Origin: a bacterium
GTDB taxonomy: Bacteria > Sysuimicrobiota > Sysuimicrobiia > Sysuimicrobiales > Segetimicrobiaceae
DNA length: 57,357 nucleotides
NCBI GenBank assembly: GCA_035691305.1
Contig: DASSJF010000014.1
Location: forward strand, 1-57,357
Direction of reading: 5' to 3'
Below are positions 32,459-39,737 of the stretch, in pieces. Position 1 is the first letter of the stretch. Every line of letters starts with the position of its first letter. The notes beneath the pieces were generated by a model, which saw only the letters and a program-made list of their open reading frames with translations, was not told the origin of the DNA and searched no databases. A program made the translations under genes and the position numbers.

Positions 32459-33179
32459 GCGCCGGCCGGCCGCGCGCGGCGGCGCGAAAAGTCCGGCCAG
32501 GCGTCCTGGTGCCGGCGTCGCTCAGGTCGCGGCGGGCGCCGCGCGGGCGGCGATGGACGATCATGTCTTCCGGCTCCGGGCGGCGCTCGCGGCCGTGGAC
32601 ACCCCGGATCTCGTCGCGTTCGCGGAACGGCTCTGGCAGACCGCGCGCGCCGGCGGGCTTATTCTCATCGCCGGGAACGGCGGCAGCGCCGCGAACGCCT
32701 CGCACATGGCGGTTGACCTCGGCAAGTCGTCGCTCGGCCGGCCGCCCCGAGCCGGCGCGCCGCGGGTGCGCGCGCTGGCGCTCAGCGAGGCGGTGGGCAC
32801 GCTGACGGCCTGGGCCAACGACGACGCCTACGAGAGCGCGTTCGCCGAGCAGGTCACGACGCTCGCCGGCGCCGGCGACGCGGTGCTGCTGCTCTCCGTC
32901 AGCGGGCACTCGCCGAACATCACCGCCGCGGCGCAGGCGGCCCGCGACGCGGGCGCGAGCGTGTTCGCGCTGCTCGGCGGAGACGGCGGCGCGGTGCGGG
33001 CGTTGGCCGACCACGCGATCGTCGTGCCGAGCGACGACTACCAGATCGTCGAGGACGCGCACCTCGCGATCAACCACATGCTGACCACGTACATTCGCCT
33101 CGCCCTGGGGGTCCGCACGCCGCGTGTCGCGGCGCCGGCGGCGCCGCCCAAGGCGCGGCGCCGCCGGCCGCGCGGGTAA
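32445..33179 (+). CDS. SIS-domain phosphoheptose isomerase-like protein (GmhA)
   Basis: The SIS domain matches GmhA: ILIAGNGGSAANASHMAVDL (sugar-phosphate loop), VLLLSVSGHSPNITAAAQAA, VFALLGGDGGAV, IVVPSDDYQIVEDAHLAINH. GmhA converts sedoheptulose 7-phosphate to D-glycero-D-manno-heptose 7-phosphate, the substrate of the neighbouring kinase. ATG at 32445 gives 244 residues with a basic N-terminal tail of about 35 residues. The ATG at 32553 (DDHVFRLRAALAAVD) would give a canonical length and may be the real start. A basic Arg/Pro-rich tail ends the protein. It stops 3 bp from the convergent PHP gene. Confidence 0.85.
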   Translation: MSKSKRRPAARGGAKSPARRPGAGVAQVAAGAARAAMDDHVFRLRAALAAVDTPDLVAFAERLWQTARAGGLILIAGNGGSAANASHMAVDLGKSSLGRPPRAGAPRVRALALSEAVGTLTAWANDDAYESAFAEQVTTLAGAGDAVLLLSVSGHSPNITAAAQAARDAGASVFALLGGDGGAVRALADHAIVVPSDDYQIVEDAHLAINHMLTTYIRLALGVRTPRVAAPAAPPKARRRRPRG

Positions 33180-33182
33180 CCG

Positions 33183-34070
33183 TTACACCGGGTTGATCCA
33201 GAATGCCTGCGACCACGCGGTCGCGGGGACGCCCATCCGGGTCGTCGTGCGTCCGGCGCACTCCACCCTGACGAATTGCTCATCGCCCGCCGGCTCGTAG
33301 GTGGCGGACGGACCGGACAGCTCTGCGCGGACCGCATCCGACGCGTCGAGAAACCGGATCACCGGCGCGTCGGTCCGGACGGCGATCGCCCCGTCCCGCA
33401 CGCCGAACTCCGCGGCCGGTCCCGTCGACGCGTAGAAGGCGAGCGAGCGCAGCGCATCGAGGAACGTCCCCGCCGCCACGTCGGGCGTCTTCACCATCAC
33501 CCACCCTGTGTTGAGATCCCGCCGGCGGTGCAGGTCGTCCGCCGCCACCGCCCCGACCGCGCCCGCGGGTCCGCGGCGCCGCAGGGCGGCCGTCCAGCGT
33601 CGAAGATCGGCGCAGGTGCCGCTGTGATGGTTGCTGATCTCGACGAGATGGTAGCCGCGAAGCGCCACCATCTCGTCGGCCGACCAGCGCCCCGTCCACA
33701 AGTTGCCGCTCCAGGAGGGATGATGCAGCGACACGACGCCGCCCGCGGCCGCGGTCGCGTCGACACAGGCCTGCGCGCCGCGCGGCGCAAGCGATCCCGG
33801 CGCGCCGAGACGGCCCATGTGGGGCCCGAGCGGGCGGAACGGACGCGCGATCGTGGTCTCCACGCCGGGCAGCGCCAGAAACGCGTCGTCGTTGAAGTCC
33901 GCGCACGCCGTGACGCGATTGTGGTCGGTGAAGACCACGAAAGTGTACCCGGCCGCGCGGTAGCGCTCGAGCACGACGCGGGGGTCGTCGCTCCCGTCCG
34001 AGCGCGTCGTGTGGCAGTGCAGCTGGGCCTTGCGATAGGTGCCCGGCGCGGCGTACGGATCCGCGATCAC
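33183..34070 (-). CDS. PHP-domain metal-dependent phosphoesterase
   Basis: 295 residues. Metal-binding motifs of the PHP family are visible: LHCHTTRSDGSDDP near residues 18-31, FVVFTDHNRVT near 50-60, the conserved Glu in LPGVETTI, and VVSLHHPSW further on. The C-terminal third lacks PHP motifs and may be a small beta domain (EQFVRVECAGRTTTRMG). Related stand-alone PHP proteins hydrolyse phosphate esters such as AMP-like or sugar phosphates. Here the substrate is unknown. It is 21 bp downstream of the M48 protease gene, likely the same transcript. Confidence 0.8.
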   Translation of the reverse strand: MIADPYAAPGTYRKAQLHCHTTRSDGSDDPRVVLERYRAAGYTFVVFTDHNRVTACADFNDDAFLALPGVETTIARPFRPLGPHMGRLGAPGSLAPRGAQACVDATAAAGGVVSLHHPSWSGNLWTGRWSADEMVALRGYHLVEISNHHSGTCADLRRWTAALRRRGPAGAVGAVAADDLHRRRDLNTGWVMVKTPDVAAGTFLDALRSLAFYASTGPAAEFGVRDGAIAVRTDAPVIRFLDASDAVRAELSGPSATYEPAGDEQFVRVECAGRTTTRMGVPATAWSQAFWINPV

Positions 34071-34091
34071 GCCCGGGATTTCGGGCCGCGG

Positions 34092-34967
34092 CTAGTTGTG
34101 ATCCTGCGCGGGCGTCAGCGCCGGTGCGTCGCCGGGCTGCGCGGGCGCGGATCCGGCGCCCGGCGTGCCGGGCCGCACAGCGGGGGCCGGCTTCACCGGG
34201 CACGTGATGTGGTATCCCATCCCGTCGAGCTCCGTGCACAGCGCGCCGATCCGCGCGGGCGTCTCCGGGTGGTCCTCGAACGCGCGGGCCAGGCCCGGCT
34301 GCGTCTTTTCTTGAGCCTGCAGCCGCTCGAAGAACGCGATCGACTGCGTCGGGTCGTAGCCGGCTTTGCGCGCGTAGATCACGCCGTAGTGATCGGCCTC
34401 GGACTCCTTGTCGCGCGAGAACTTGGCGTCGATCATGTTGCGGCCGATCTGGCTCAGGATGTATGCCGGGTATCCGCCGCCGAACAGCACCTGGGTCACG
34501 ATCAACGCGCCGAACTGCAGCTCCATGTCCTTCTGTGCCAGATCCACCGCGTGGCGGTGCGCCACGTGCGTCGTCTCATGGCCGATCACGAACGCGAGCT
34601 CGTCCTGGGACTTCACAAACCCGAAGAGGCCGCGCGTCGCGAAGACGTAGCCCCCGGGCGCGGCGATCGCATTCACGCTGGTGTCCTTGAGAATGTGGTA
34701 GGTCCACGGCAGGTTGGGTCGCTCGGACACCGCGGCGAGCTTGTGCCCGAGTTCGCTGAGGTTCCGCGTGAGCCCCGGATCGTCGACGAAGCCCGGTTTC
34801 GCCCGCAGCTGCCGCTCGACTTCGCGGCCGATCTGGATCTCCTGCTGCTCGCTGACGCTGAAGAGCGCCGCGTTCGCGGCCGGCATCGGGCCCGCCACCG
34901 GAAACGCGCCCGCGGCCCCAACCGCGGCTGCGAGTGCGGCAATCGCGATCCGTCGAAAGTTGAACAC
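34092..34967 (-). CDS. M48-family zinc metalloprotease, secreted or periplasmic
   Basis: GTG start at 34967 with GAGGGG about ten bases upstream. The N-terminus has FNFRRIAIAALAAAVGAAGA, a signal peptide or membrane anchor. The zinc site is clear: HExxH in VIGHETTHVAHRHAVD (HETTH) and the third ligand in KESEADHYGVIYARKAGYDP. This is the pattern of BepA/LoiP/YcaL-like M48 proteases that maintain outer-membrane proteins, including LptD in E. coli. The 291-residue length fits. A Pro/Ala tail ends the protein. With an LptD-like protein in the window, envelope quality control is a fair inference. Confidence 0.88.
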   Translation of the reverse strand: MFNFRRIAIAALAAAVGAAGAFPVAGPMPAANAALFSVSEQQEIQIGREVERQLRAKPGFVDDPGLTRNLSELGHKLAAVSERPNLPWTYHILKDTSVNAIAAPGGYVFATRGLFGFVKSQDELAFVIGHETTHVAHRHAVDLAQKDMELQFGALIVTQVLFGGGYPAYILSQIGRNMIDAKFSRDKESEADHYGVIYARKAGYDPTQSIAFFERLQAQEKTQPGLARAFEDHPETPARIGALCTELDGMGYHITCPVKPAPAVRPGTPGAGSAPAQPGDAPALTPAQDHN

Positions 34968-35098
34968 GTCCGCCGTCCCCTCACGGTCCCTGACTTCGGA
35001 CTGCCGTCTTGTTTCGTAACGCGCTCGCGCCGCCCCCGGTTTCCACGACCGGCGGCCCGCAAGTGGAGTCTTCCCGGAGCGGCCGATGGTTCCTATGC

Positions 35099-35104
35099 TA
35101 GAAT
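35099..35104 (+). promoter_or_regulatory. TAGAAT -10-like element seven bases before the MoaD-MoaE GTG
   Basis: TAGAAT (five of six consensus bases) ends seven bases before the GTG at 35112, another near-leaderless arrangement. There is no clear -35 and no strong Shine-Dalgarno. A TATGCT at 35094 is an alternative hexamer, six bases before the in-frame GTG at 35106. Confidence 0.45.
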
Positions 35105-35111
35105 CGTGGCC

Positions 35112-35777
35112 GTGAAGATCAAGGTCCGCCTGTTCGCCTCATACCGGGAAGCCGTGGGCGCCTCGCAGGTCGAACTCCCGCTGCGCGACGACGCCGACGG
35201 CGCCGCGCTGTGGGCGGCGCTCGTCGCCCGGTACCCCGGTCTCGAGACCCTCCCGCCGCCGTCCGGATACGCGATCGACGACGAGTACGTGAGCGGCAAC
35301 CGCCCGCTCCACGGGGCCGCGGAGGTCGCGTTGATTCCGCCGGTCAGCGGCGGCGGTCAGACCGTGACCATCGAGCTGACGGAAGGGCCGATCTCCACGG
35401 ACCGCGTGCTCGCGGCGGTCGCGGACCCGCGCGCCGGCGCGGTGGTGCTGTTCCTCGGGGTGGTGCGCAACAACGCGCGCGGCCGGCGCGTCGACCATCT
35501 GGTCTACGAGGCGTACGACGCGCTCGCCCGCCGGGAGCTCGAGAAGATCGCCGCGGCGGTCGCCGAACGCTGGCCGGTCACCCGCGTCGCGATCACGCAC
35601 CGCACGGGCCGCTTGGGCGTCGGGGAGACCAGCGTCGCGGTCGCGGTCTCGGCACCGCACCGGGGCGAGGCCTTCGAGGCCGGCCGCTATGCGATCGACA
35701 CGCTCAAGCAGACCGTGCCCATCTGGAAGAAAGAAGTGTGGGAAGGCGGCGCCGCGTGGATCGGCGCCGGGCGCTGA
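35112..35777 (+). CDS. MoaD-MoaE fusion (molybdopterin synthase, both subunits)
   Basis: Residues 1-78 are MoaD/ubiquitin-like (VRLFASYREAVGASQVELPL ... VALIPPVSGGG). They run directly into a MoaE domain (ELTEGPISTDRVLAAVADP, VVLFLGVVRNNARGR, YEAYDALARRELEKI, ITHRTGRLGVGETSVAVAVS, and KKEVWEGG with the catalytic Lys). Molybdopterin synthase converts precursor Z to molybdopterin using a thiocarboxylated MoaD C-terminus. In the fusion that Gly-Gly is internal, so cleavage is probably needed, as reported for mycobacterial MoaX. GTGs at 35106 and 35112 are both in frame. The MoeZ-type activator is at 53155. Confidence 0.9.
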   Translation: MKIKVRLFASYREAVGASQVELPLRDDADGAALWAALVARYPGLETLPPPSGYAIDDEYVSGNRPLHGAAEVALIPPVSGGGQTVTIELTEGPISTDRVLAAVADPRAGAVVLFLGVVRNNARGRRVDHLVYEAYDALARRELEKIAAAVAERWPVTRVAITHRTGRLGVGETSVAVAVSAPHRGEAFEAGRYAIDTLKQTVPIWKKEVWEGGAAWIGAGR

Positions 35778-35781
35778 CGCC

Positions 35782-36810
35782 TTAGGGCTCCAGCACCAGC
35801 TTTCCGAAGTGCTCGCTCCGCTCCATCGCTTCGTGCGCACGCCGCGCGTCTTCGAGCGGCCGCGCGTCGTGGACGACCGGACGCAGCCGTCCGGCCTCGA
35901 CGAGGCGCAGGATCTCGTACATCGTCCCCTTGCCGCCCATGAAGGTGCCGCGGATGAGGAGCTTCCGCGCGAAGACGTAGCGCAGATCCGTCTGCGCGGT
36001 GAAGCCGCTCGTCGACCCGCACGTGACGAGGCGTCCCCCGCGGGCGAGCGCCTTGAGGCTCGTCTCCCACGTCGCCTGCCCGACGTGCTCGAAGACGACG
36101 TCCACCCCGCGCCGTCCGGTCAGGCGGCGCACCTCGTCGCCCACCTGCTGCGTGGCGTGATTGATGGTCTCGTCGGCGCCGAGGGCTCGGGCCCGTTCGA
36201 GCTTCCAGTCCGCGCCGGCGATCGCGATGACGCGCGCGTCGAATTCCTTGGCGATCTGGATCGCGGCGCTGCCGACGCCGCTGCCGGCGCCCCAGACCAG
36301 CACGGTCTCCGACGGCCGCACGCGCGCGCCGGCCACCAGCATGTCCCAGGCCGTCAGGAAGACGAGCGGAACCGCCGCCGCTTCACGAAAGGACAGCCGC
36401 GCGGGCTTCGGCAGAACGTTGGCCTCGGGCACGGCCACGAGGTCCGCGTAGCCGCCCGGGAGGTGCTCGCCGAGGATCGCGTACTCGCGGCAGAGGTTGT
36501 CGTCGCCGCTGAGGCACGCTTCGCAGTGGCCGCAGCTCAGCCCCGGGTTGACGACGACCGCATCGCCGGCCTTGCACGACGTGACGCCCGGCCCGACCGC
36601 GGCCACCTCCCCCGCCACGTCGCTGCCGAGCGTATGCGGCAGCGGCAGCTTCATCCCGGGGATGCCGCGCCGCACGTGGATGTCGAGGTGGTTCAACGCG
36701 CAGGCGCGCACGCGGACGAGCACCTGATGCGGCCCCGGAACCGGGTCCGGCGCCTCCTCGTAGGTGAGAACCTCGGGGCCCCCGTGCTGGTGGAACCGAA
36801 CGGCACGCAT
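35782..36810 (-). CDS. Zinc-binding MDR family dehydrogenase (quinone oxidoreductase/alcohol dehydrogenase-like)
   Basis: 342 residues: GroES-like domain, then Rossmann domain with VLVWGAGSGVGSAAIQIAK. The structural zinc lobe is intact (CGHCEACLSGDDNLC). The catalytic zinc site is not: the usual CxxH/D position reads CALNHLD and the GHE position reads LGSDVAGEV, so it resembles the NADPH-dependent, quinone-reductase-like branch with only structural zinc. The substrate is unknown. A TAGGAT hexamer lies five bases before the ATG and could be a -10 or an AGGA ribosome site. It converges on the MoaD-MoaE gene with a 4-bp gap. Confidence 0.83.
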   Translation of the reverse strand: MRAVRFHQHGGPEVLTYEEAPDPVPGPHQVLVRVRACALNHLDIHVRRGIPGMKLPLPHTLGSDVAGEVAAVGPGVTSCKAGDAVVVNPGLSCGHCEACLSGDDNLCREYAILGEHLPGGYADLVAVPEANVLPKPARLSFREAAAVPLVFLTAWDMLVAGARVRPSETVLVWGAGSGVGSAAIQIAKEFDARVIAIAGADWKLERARALGADETINHATQQVGDEVRRLTGRRGVDVVFEHVGQATWETSLKALARGGRLVTCGSTSGFTAQTDLRYVFARKLLIRGTFMGGKGTMYEILRLVEAGRLRPVVHDARPLEDARRAHEAMERSEHFGKLVLEP

Positions 36811-36875
36811 CGCCGATCCTAGTTCTCGGTGCCGCCGGGGCCGCCCTGCGATGCCGCCGGCCTCGCCTGATCCGT

Positions 36876-36902
36876 TATACTGAAAACGTCGCCGATAGGA
36901 GG
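36876..36902 (+). promoter_or_regulatory. TATACT -10 element and AGGAGG ribosome site of the TPR gene
   Basis: TATACT at 36876-36881 places the transcript start near 36888. AGGAGG at 36897-36902 follows, nine bases before the ATG at 36912, which selects that ATG over the one at 36903 that touches the site. No clear -35 is visible. Confidence 0.55.
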
Positions 36903-36911
36903 ATGCCGCTG

Positions 36912-37598
36912 ATGAGTTCGCGTACGCACCGCCGCCGCACGCCGTTCGCCGTCTCCGCCGCGACCGTCCTCGCGTTGTTCGCCGCGCTCCTCGCGGCCGG
37001 CGGGCTCACCGCACGGGCGCAGCAGGCGGGCTCGAGCTGGCGCAGCCTGATCCCCGGGCTCAAGGCGCAGGCCGCGCAGCACCCCGATCCCGAAACGTCC
37101 TACCGGCTCGCGATGGTGTACGCCCACGAAGGCATGCTGATCGACGGCTGGCACGTCTTCAAACAGATCGACCGGATGGTGGGCGGCGAATCCGGCCGGC
37201 CCGCGCTCGAGCGCCGCATCATTCAGCGCGCGTCCGCCGACGTGCAGAAGAACCCGAAGGATCTGCTCGCCCGGTACTCGCTCGCGTTTGCGTCCTGGGT
37301 GTCGGGCGATCACGACACGGCCTTCCGGGAGCTGCAGGAGGTGACCCGCCAGGAGCCCGGCAACGCGATGAACCACGGCTACCTCGGGTACGCGTACTCG
37401 ACCCACAACGACGCGAAGAACACCGTGGCACAGTGGGAAGACGCCGTGCACCTCGACCCGAGCAACAGCGTACTGCACTACATGCTCGGCTCGGCCTACT
37501 ACCGCACCGGTCGCAACCGCGACGCGGCGATACAGTTCAACCTCGCCTACCGGGACCGGACGCTCTACAACTACATCACGCGCGGCGAGGAGCCGTAA
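36912..37598 (+). CDS. Secreted tetratricopeptide-repeat protein
   Basis: ATG at 36912, chosen from the AGGAGG spacing, gives 228 residues. The N-terminus (SSRTHRRRTPFAVSAATVLA) is a signal peptide with basic and hydrophobic parts, ending near ARAQQAG. The remainder has helix-turn-helix periodicity with TPR hallmarks: PETSYRLAMVYAHEGMLIDG, ARYSLAFASWVSGDHDTAF, MNHGYLGYAYSTHNDAKNTV and HYMLGSAYYRTGRNRDAAIQ. It likely mediates protein interactions in the periplasm or at the surface. The partner is unknown and no neighbour is in the same transcript. Confidence 0.75.
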   Translation: MSSRTHRRRTPFAVSAATVLALFAALLAAGGLTARAQQAGSSWRSLIPGLKAQAAQHPDPETSYRLAMVYAHEGMLIDGWHVFKQIDRMVGGESGRPALERRIIQRASADVQKNPKDLLARYSLAFASWVSGDHDTAFRELQEVTRQEPGNAMNHGYLGYAYSTHNDAKNTVAQWEDAVHLDPSNSVLHYMLGSAYYRTGRNRDAAIQFNLAYRDRTLYNYITRGEEP

Positions 37599-37626
37599 CC
37601 GAGAACTCTGCATGTTTGTTCGCTTG

Positions 37627-37638
37627 TATGTATACATA
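37627..37638. repeat. 12-bp perfect palindrome in an AT-rich patch
   Basis: TATGTATACATA lies in the 218-bp spacer (37599-37816) between convergent genes. The spacer holds no convincing gene: a plus-strand open frame from about 37629 to 37804 lacks a clear ribosome site and codon bias. No hairpin-plus-T terminator is visible here. Confidence 0.4.
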
Positions 37639-37816
37639 TAGTGCACGCGAGTTACACGTGGGTGCCGGGTGGGGTCTTATCGCGACTTGGAGTTCGACCG
37701 CAATTTCGGCGCGAGTTTGTGGAGCCTACACAATGGAAGGCTTCGGTGTAGCTCCGGACCCTGTCAACCGTAAATTGGTCCGAGTTCGAGGACTGGCCGT
37801 TTAGATCACGGCGGCG

Positions 37817-38197
37817 CTACCGTCGCCGGACCACCGCGCGCCCGGCGGCGAGCAGCACCCCCCCTGTGAGCGCGGTAATCGACCACGGCAAGCCAAACGC
37901 AAGGATCAACACCACGCCGGTCTCCGGCGGCAGTTGCGCGCCCTGCAGGACGCCGATGAAGCGGTCCGCGCCGATCCGCGTCCAGACCGCCCCGACAGCG
38001 GCGAGCAATCCGTAGCGCGCCATCGGTGGCGCCGCCCACGCCGCGACCAACCCGGCAATGCCGGGGGAGATCACGGGAAGCCACAGAAGCACGCCGGCAA
38101 ACGGACCGGCGGGCCGGCCGTTCAGCGACGACCCCGACCCGGCGCTGAGCCCGTCGATCAACTCAAAGACCGCGGCTCCGATGATGACGGCCAGCAC
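37817..38197 (-). CDS. Small membrane protein, unknown function
   Basis: GTG start at 38197 gives 126 residues with about four hydrophobic segments (LAVIIGAAVFELIDGL; FAGVLLWLPVISPGIAGLVAAW; YGLLAAVGAVW; TGVVLILAFGLPWSITALTGG) and a short basic C-terminus AVVRRR. It lies about 50 bp downstream of the LptA-like gene on the same strand and may be co-transcribed with it. I do not recognise a family. The start is uncertain because no good ribosome site is visible and the frame stays open upstream. Confidence 0.5.
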   Translation of the reverse strand: MLAVIIGAAVFELIDGLSAGSGSSLNGRPAGPFAGVLLWLPVISPGIAGLVAAWAAPPMARYGLLAAVGAVWTRIGADRFIGVLQGAQLPPETGVVLILAFGLPWSITALTGGVLLAAGRAVVRRR

Positions 38198-38249
38198 CCA
38201 GCGGCCGGCTGCGCGGGCCGGACCCCCCGGACCGGGGCGGGCGGTGCGG

Positions 38250-39134
38250 TTATGGCTTATCGTCGCTCTCGAGGTCGGTGAAGTGGGCGTGCGTCCCGCC
38301 CTCGGCGATGAAACGGCGGGTTTGGTAGTAGATCGTGACCTTGTCCGCGGTCAGCGTGCCCTGGCGGCGCGTCACGAAGGTGTGTCCCGTGAACACCGCG
38401 ACCGACTTGGCGAAATCCACGTTCGCGACGCTCGAGGTGATCGTCGCCCCGTAGACCTCGGCGGTCACCGGGCCGTGGACCGTGGCCCGCTCCTGCTTCT
38501 GGTAGAACTCCACCCAGTCGCCGAGGATCCGCCCCACCCGGTTCGACGCCACGACGTGGCCGCTGATGACGCCGTAACGAGCGCCTTGATTGTAGACCAG
38601 GCGGTCGCCGTTGACGATGAGGTCGGGCGCCATGAACATCGTGATGTGCCGGTCGGCCACGAGCCGGCCGGCCCCACGGTCGGCGGCGATGCGGTCGGCC
38701 TGGAGCGCGTAGTCTTTCGTCTCCGCGCTCGCGCTGCCGGCCATGACGATCCTGCTCACCTGGTTCGCCTGGGTAAAGGTGACCGTGATGTCGTCCCCTC
38801 CCGCCTTGCCCTGCGTGTCCGTGAGGACGACGTGGCCCGTCAGCCGGGCCGTGCGGTCGTCGCGCCGGAGGCGCAGAACGTCGGCCGTCGCGACGCCGGT
38901 CTGGTACGTGAGCCGAACGTGGCCGCGGGCCGTCAGGCCCGTGCCGGTGTTCGCGAGCACGACCTCATCGGCGGTGATGTTGAGCGGACCTTGCAGGGCC
39001 GGGAACGGCTGCGCGCCGGCGGGCACCGGGGCCGCGCGCGCCCGCGGCGACGGGACGGCACCGAGACCGGCGAGGCTCAGCACGATCGCCGCGGCGCCCG
39101 CGAGGGCGCGCCGCGGGAAGCGGGACCGCGTCAC
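38250..39134 (-). CDS. LptA/OstA-like periplasmic protein
   Basis: GTG at 39134 overlaps the Fur stop (GTGA) and gives 294 residues. It begins with a signal peptide (TRSRFPRRALAGAAAIVLSL). The mature part is built from repeated OstA/LptA beta-jellyroll units: LNITADEVVLANTGTGLTA, RTARLTGHVVLTD, LQADRIAADRGAGRLVADRH, VNGDRLVYNQ and LTADKVTIYYQTRRFIAEGG. LptA bridges the periplasm in LPS transport. With the LptD-like protein at 12878 this supports an Lpt-type route. The longer open frame to 39500 lies inside Fur and is rejected. Confidence 0.82.
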   Translation of the reverse strand: MTRSRFPRRALAGAAAIVLSLAGLGAVPSPRARAAPVPAGAQPFPALQGPLNITADEVVLANTGTGLTARGHVRLTYQTGVATADVLRLRRDDRTARLTGHVVLTDTQGKAGGDDITVTFTQANQVSRIVMAGSASAETKDYALQADRIAADRGAGRLVADRHITMFMAPDLIVNGDRLVYNQGARYGVISGHVVASNRVGRILGDWVEFYQKQERATVHGPVTAEVYGATITSSVANVDFAKSVAVFTGHTFVTRRQGTLTADKVTIYYQTRRFIAEGGTHAHFTDLESDDKP

Positions 39135-39697
39135 CCGCGTCCGGCCTGGCTCCGGTCGGCGGCGCGGTCCTCCGGAAGCAGCGCACCGGCTCCGACCTCG
39201 CGGCACGCGGCGCAGTAGCCGTAGAACTCGATCCGGTGGCTGACGACGCCGAACGCGGGGTCGGTGAGCCCGGACTGCTCGCGCTCCAGCACCTCCGCCA
39301 CGCGTCCCTGCGGCAGATCGACGACGGCGCCGCAGCGCAGACAGGTGCCGTGGTAGTGCGGCTGCGGGTTGGCGCAGAAGACGGCGCGCCCGTCGCCGTA
39401 GGTCAGCCGGCGCACGATCCCGAGCCGGCCGAGCAGCTCGAGCGTGCGGTATGTCGTCGCGAGGTTCACGGTGGGACACAGCGCGCGGGCGCGGCGGCAC
39501 ACGTCCTCCGCCGGCACGTTGATCCGCCCGGTGCTGAGCAGGCTCTGTAGAATCGCGCGGCGCTGCGGTGTGGCCCGGTAGCCCTGCCGCTCCAGCGCGC
39601 GGAGATGAGCCGCGACGCTGCCGGGCCGGCGGCGTCGGGGCGCGCGCCCGACGCCGCGGGCAGGACGGCCGCCGGCCGTGATCGCCGGCGACCGCAT
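39131..39697 (-). CDS. Fur-family transcriptional regulator (Fur/PerR/Zur)
   Basis: ATG at 39697 gives 188 residues with a basic, Arg-rich N-terminal tail of about 35 residues. The winged helix follows (YRATPQRRAILQSLL, NLATTYRTLELLGRLGIVRR), then the dimer and metal domain with HYHGTCLRCGAVVDL and IEFYGYCAACRE. The two CxxC pairs form the structural zinc site. Which metal is sensed cannot be read from sequence alone. It sits 40 bp after the ferredoxin oxidoreductase beta gene and overlaps the LptA-like gene. A Fur-type inverted repeat is found upstream of mrp at 44492. Confidence 0.88.
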   Translation of the reverse strand: MRSPAITAGGRPARGVGRAPRRRRPGSVAAHLRALERQGYRATPQRRAILQSLLSTGRINVPAEDVCRRARALCPTVNLATTYRTLELLGRLGIVRRLTYGDGRAVFCANPQPHYHGTCLRCGAVVDLPQGRVAEVLEREQSGLTDPAFGVVSHRIEFYGYCAACREVGAGALLPEDRAADRSQAGRG

Positions 39698-39737
39698 CCC
39701 CACTTTGTTGGACGGAACCGCCACGGCCGGCCGTCCG

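Noticed and set aside
33276-35098. Upstream part of the long plus frame leading to MoaD-MoaE
   Set aside because: Antisense to the PHP and M48 genes, both with clear catalytic motifs.
36819-37646. 275-codon minus open frame
   Set aside because: Antisense to the TPR gene, which has a signal peptide, a good ribosome site and repeat periodicity.
37433-37804. 123-codon plus open frame after the TPR gene
   Set aside because: First half is a shifted frame of the TPR gene; the remainder has no ribosome site or codon bias.
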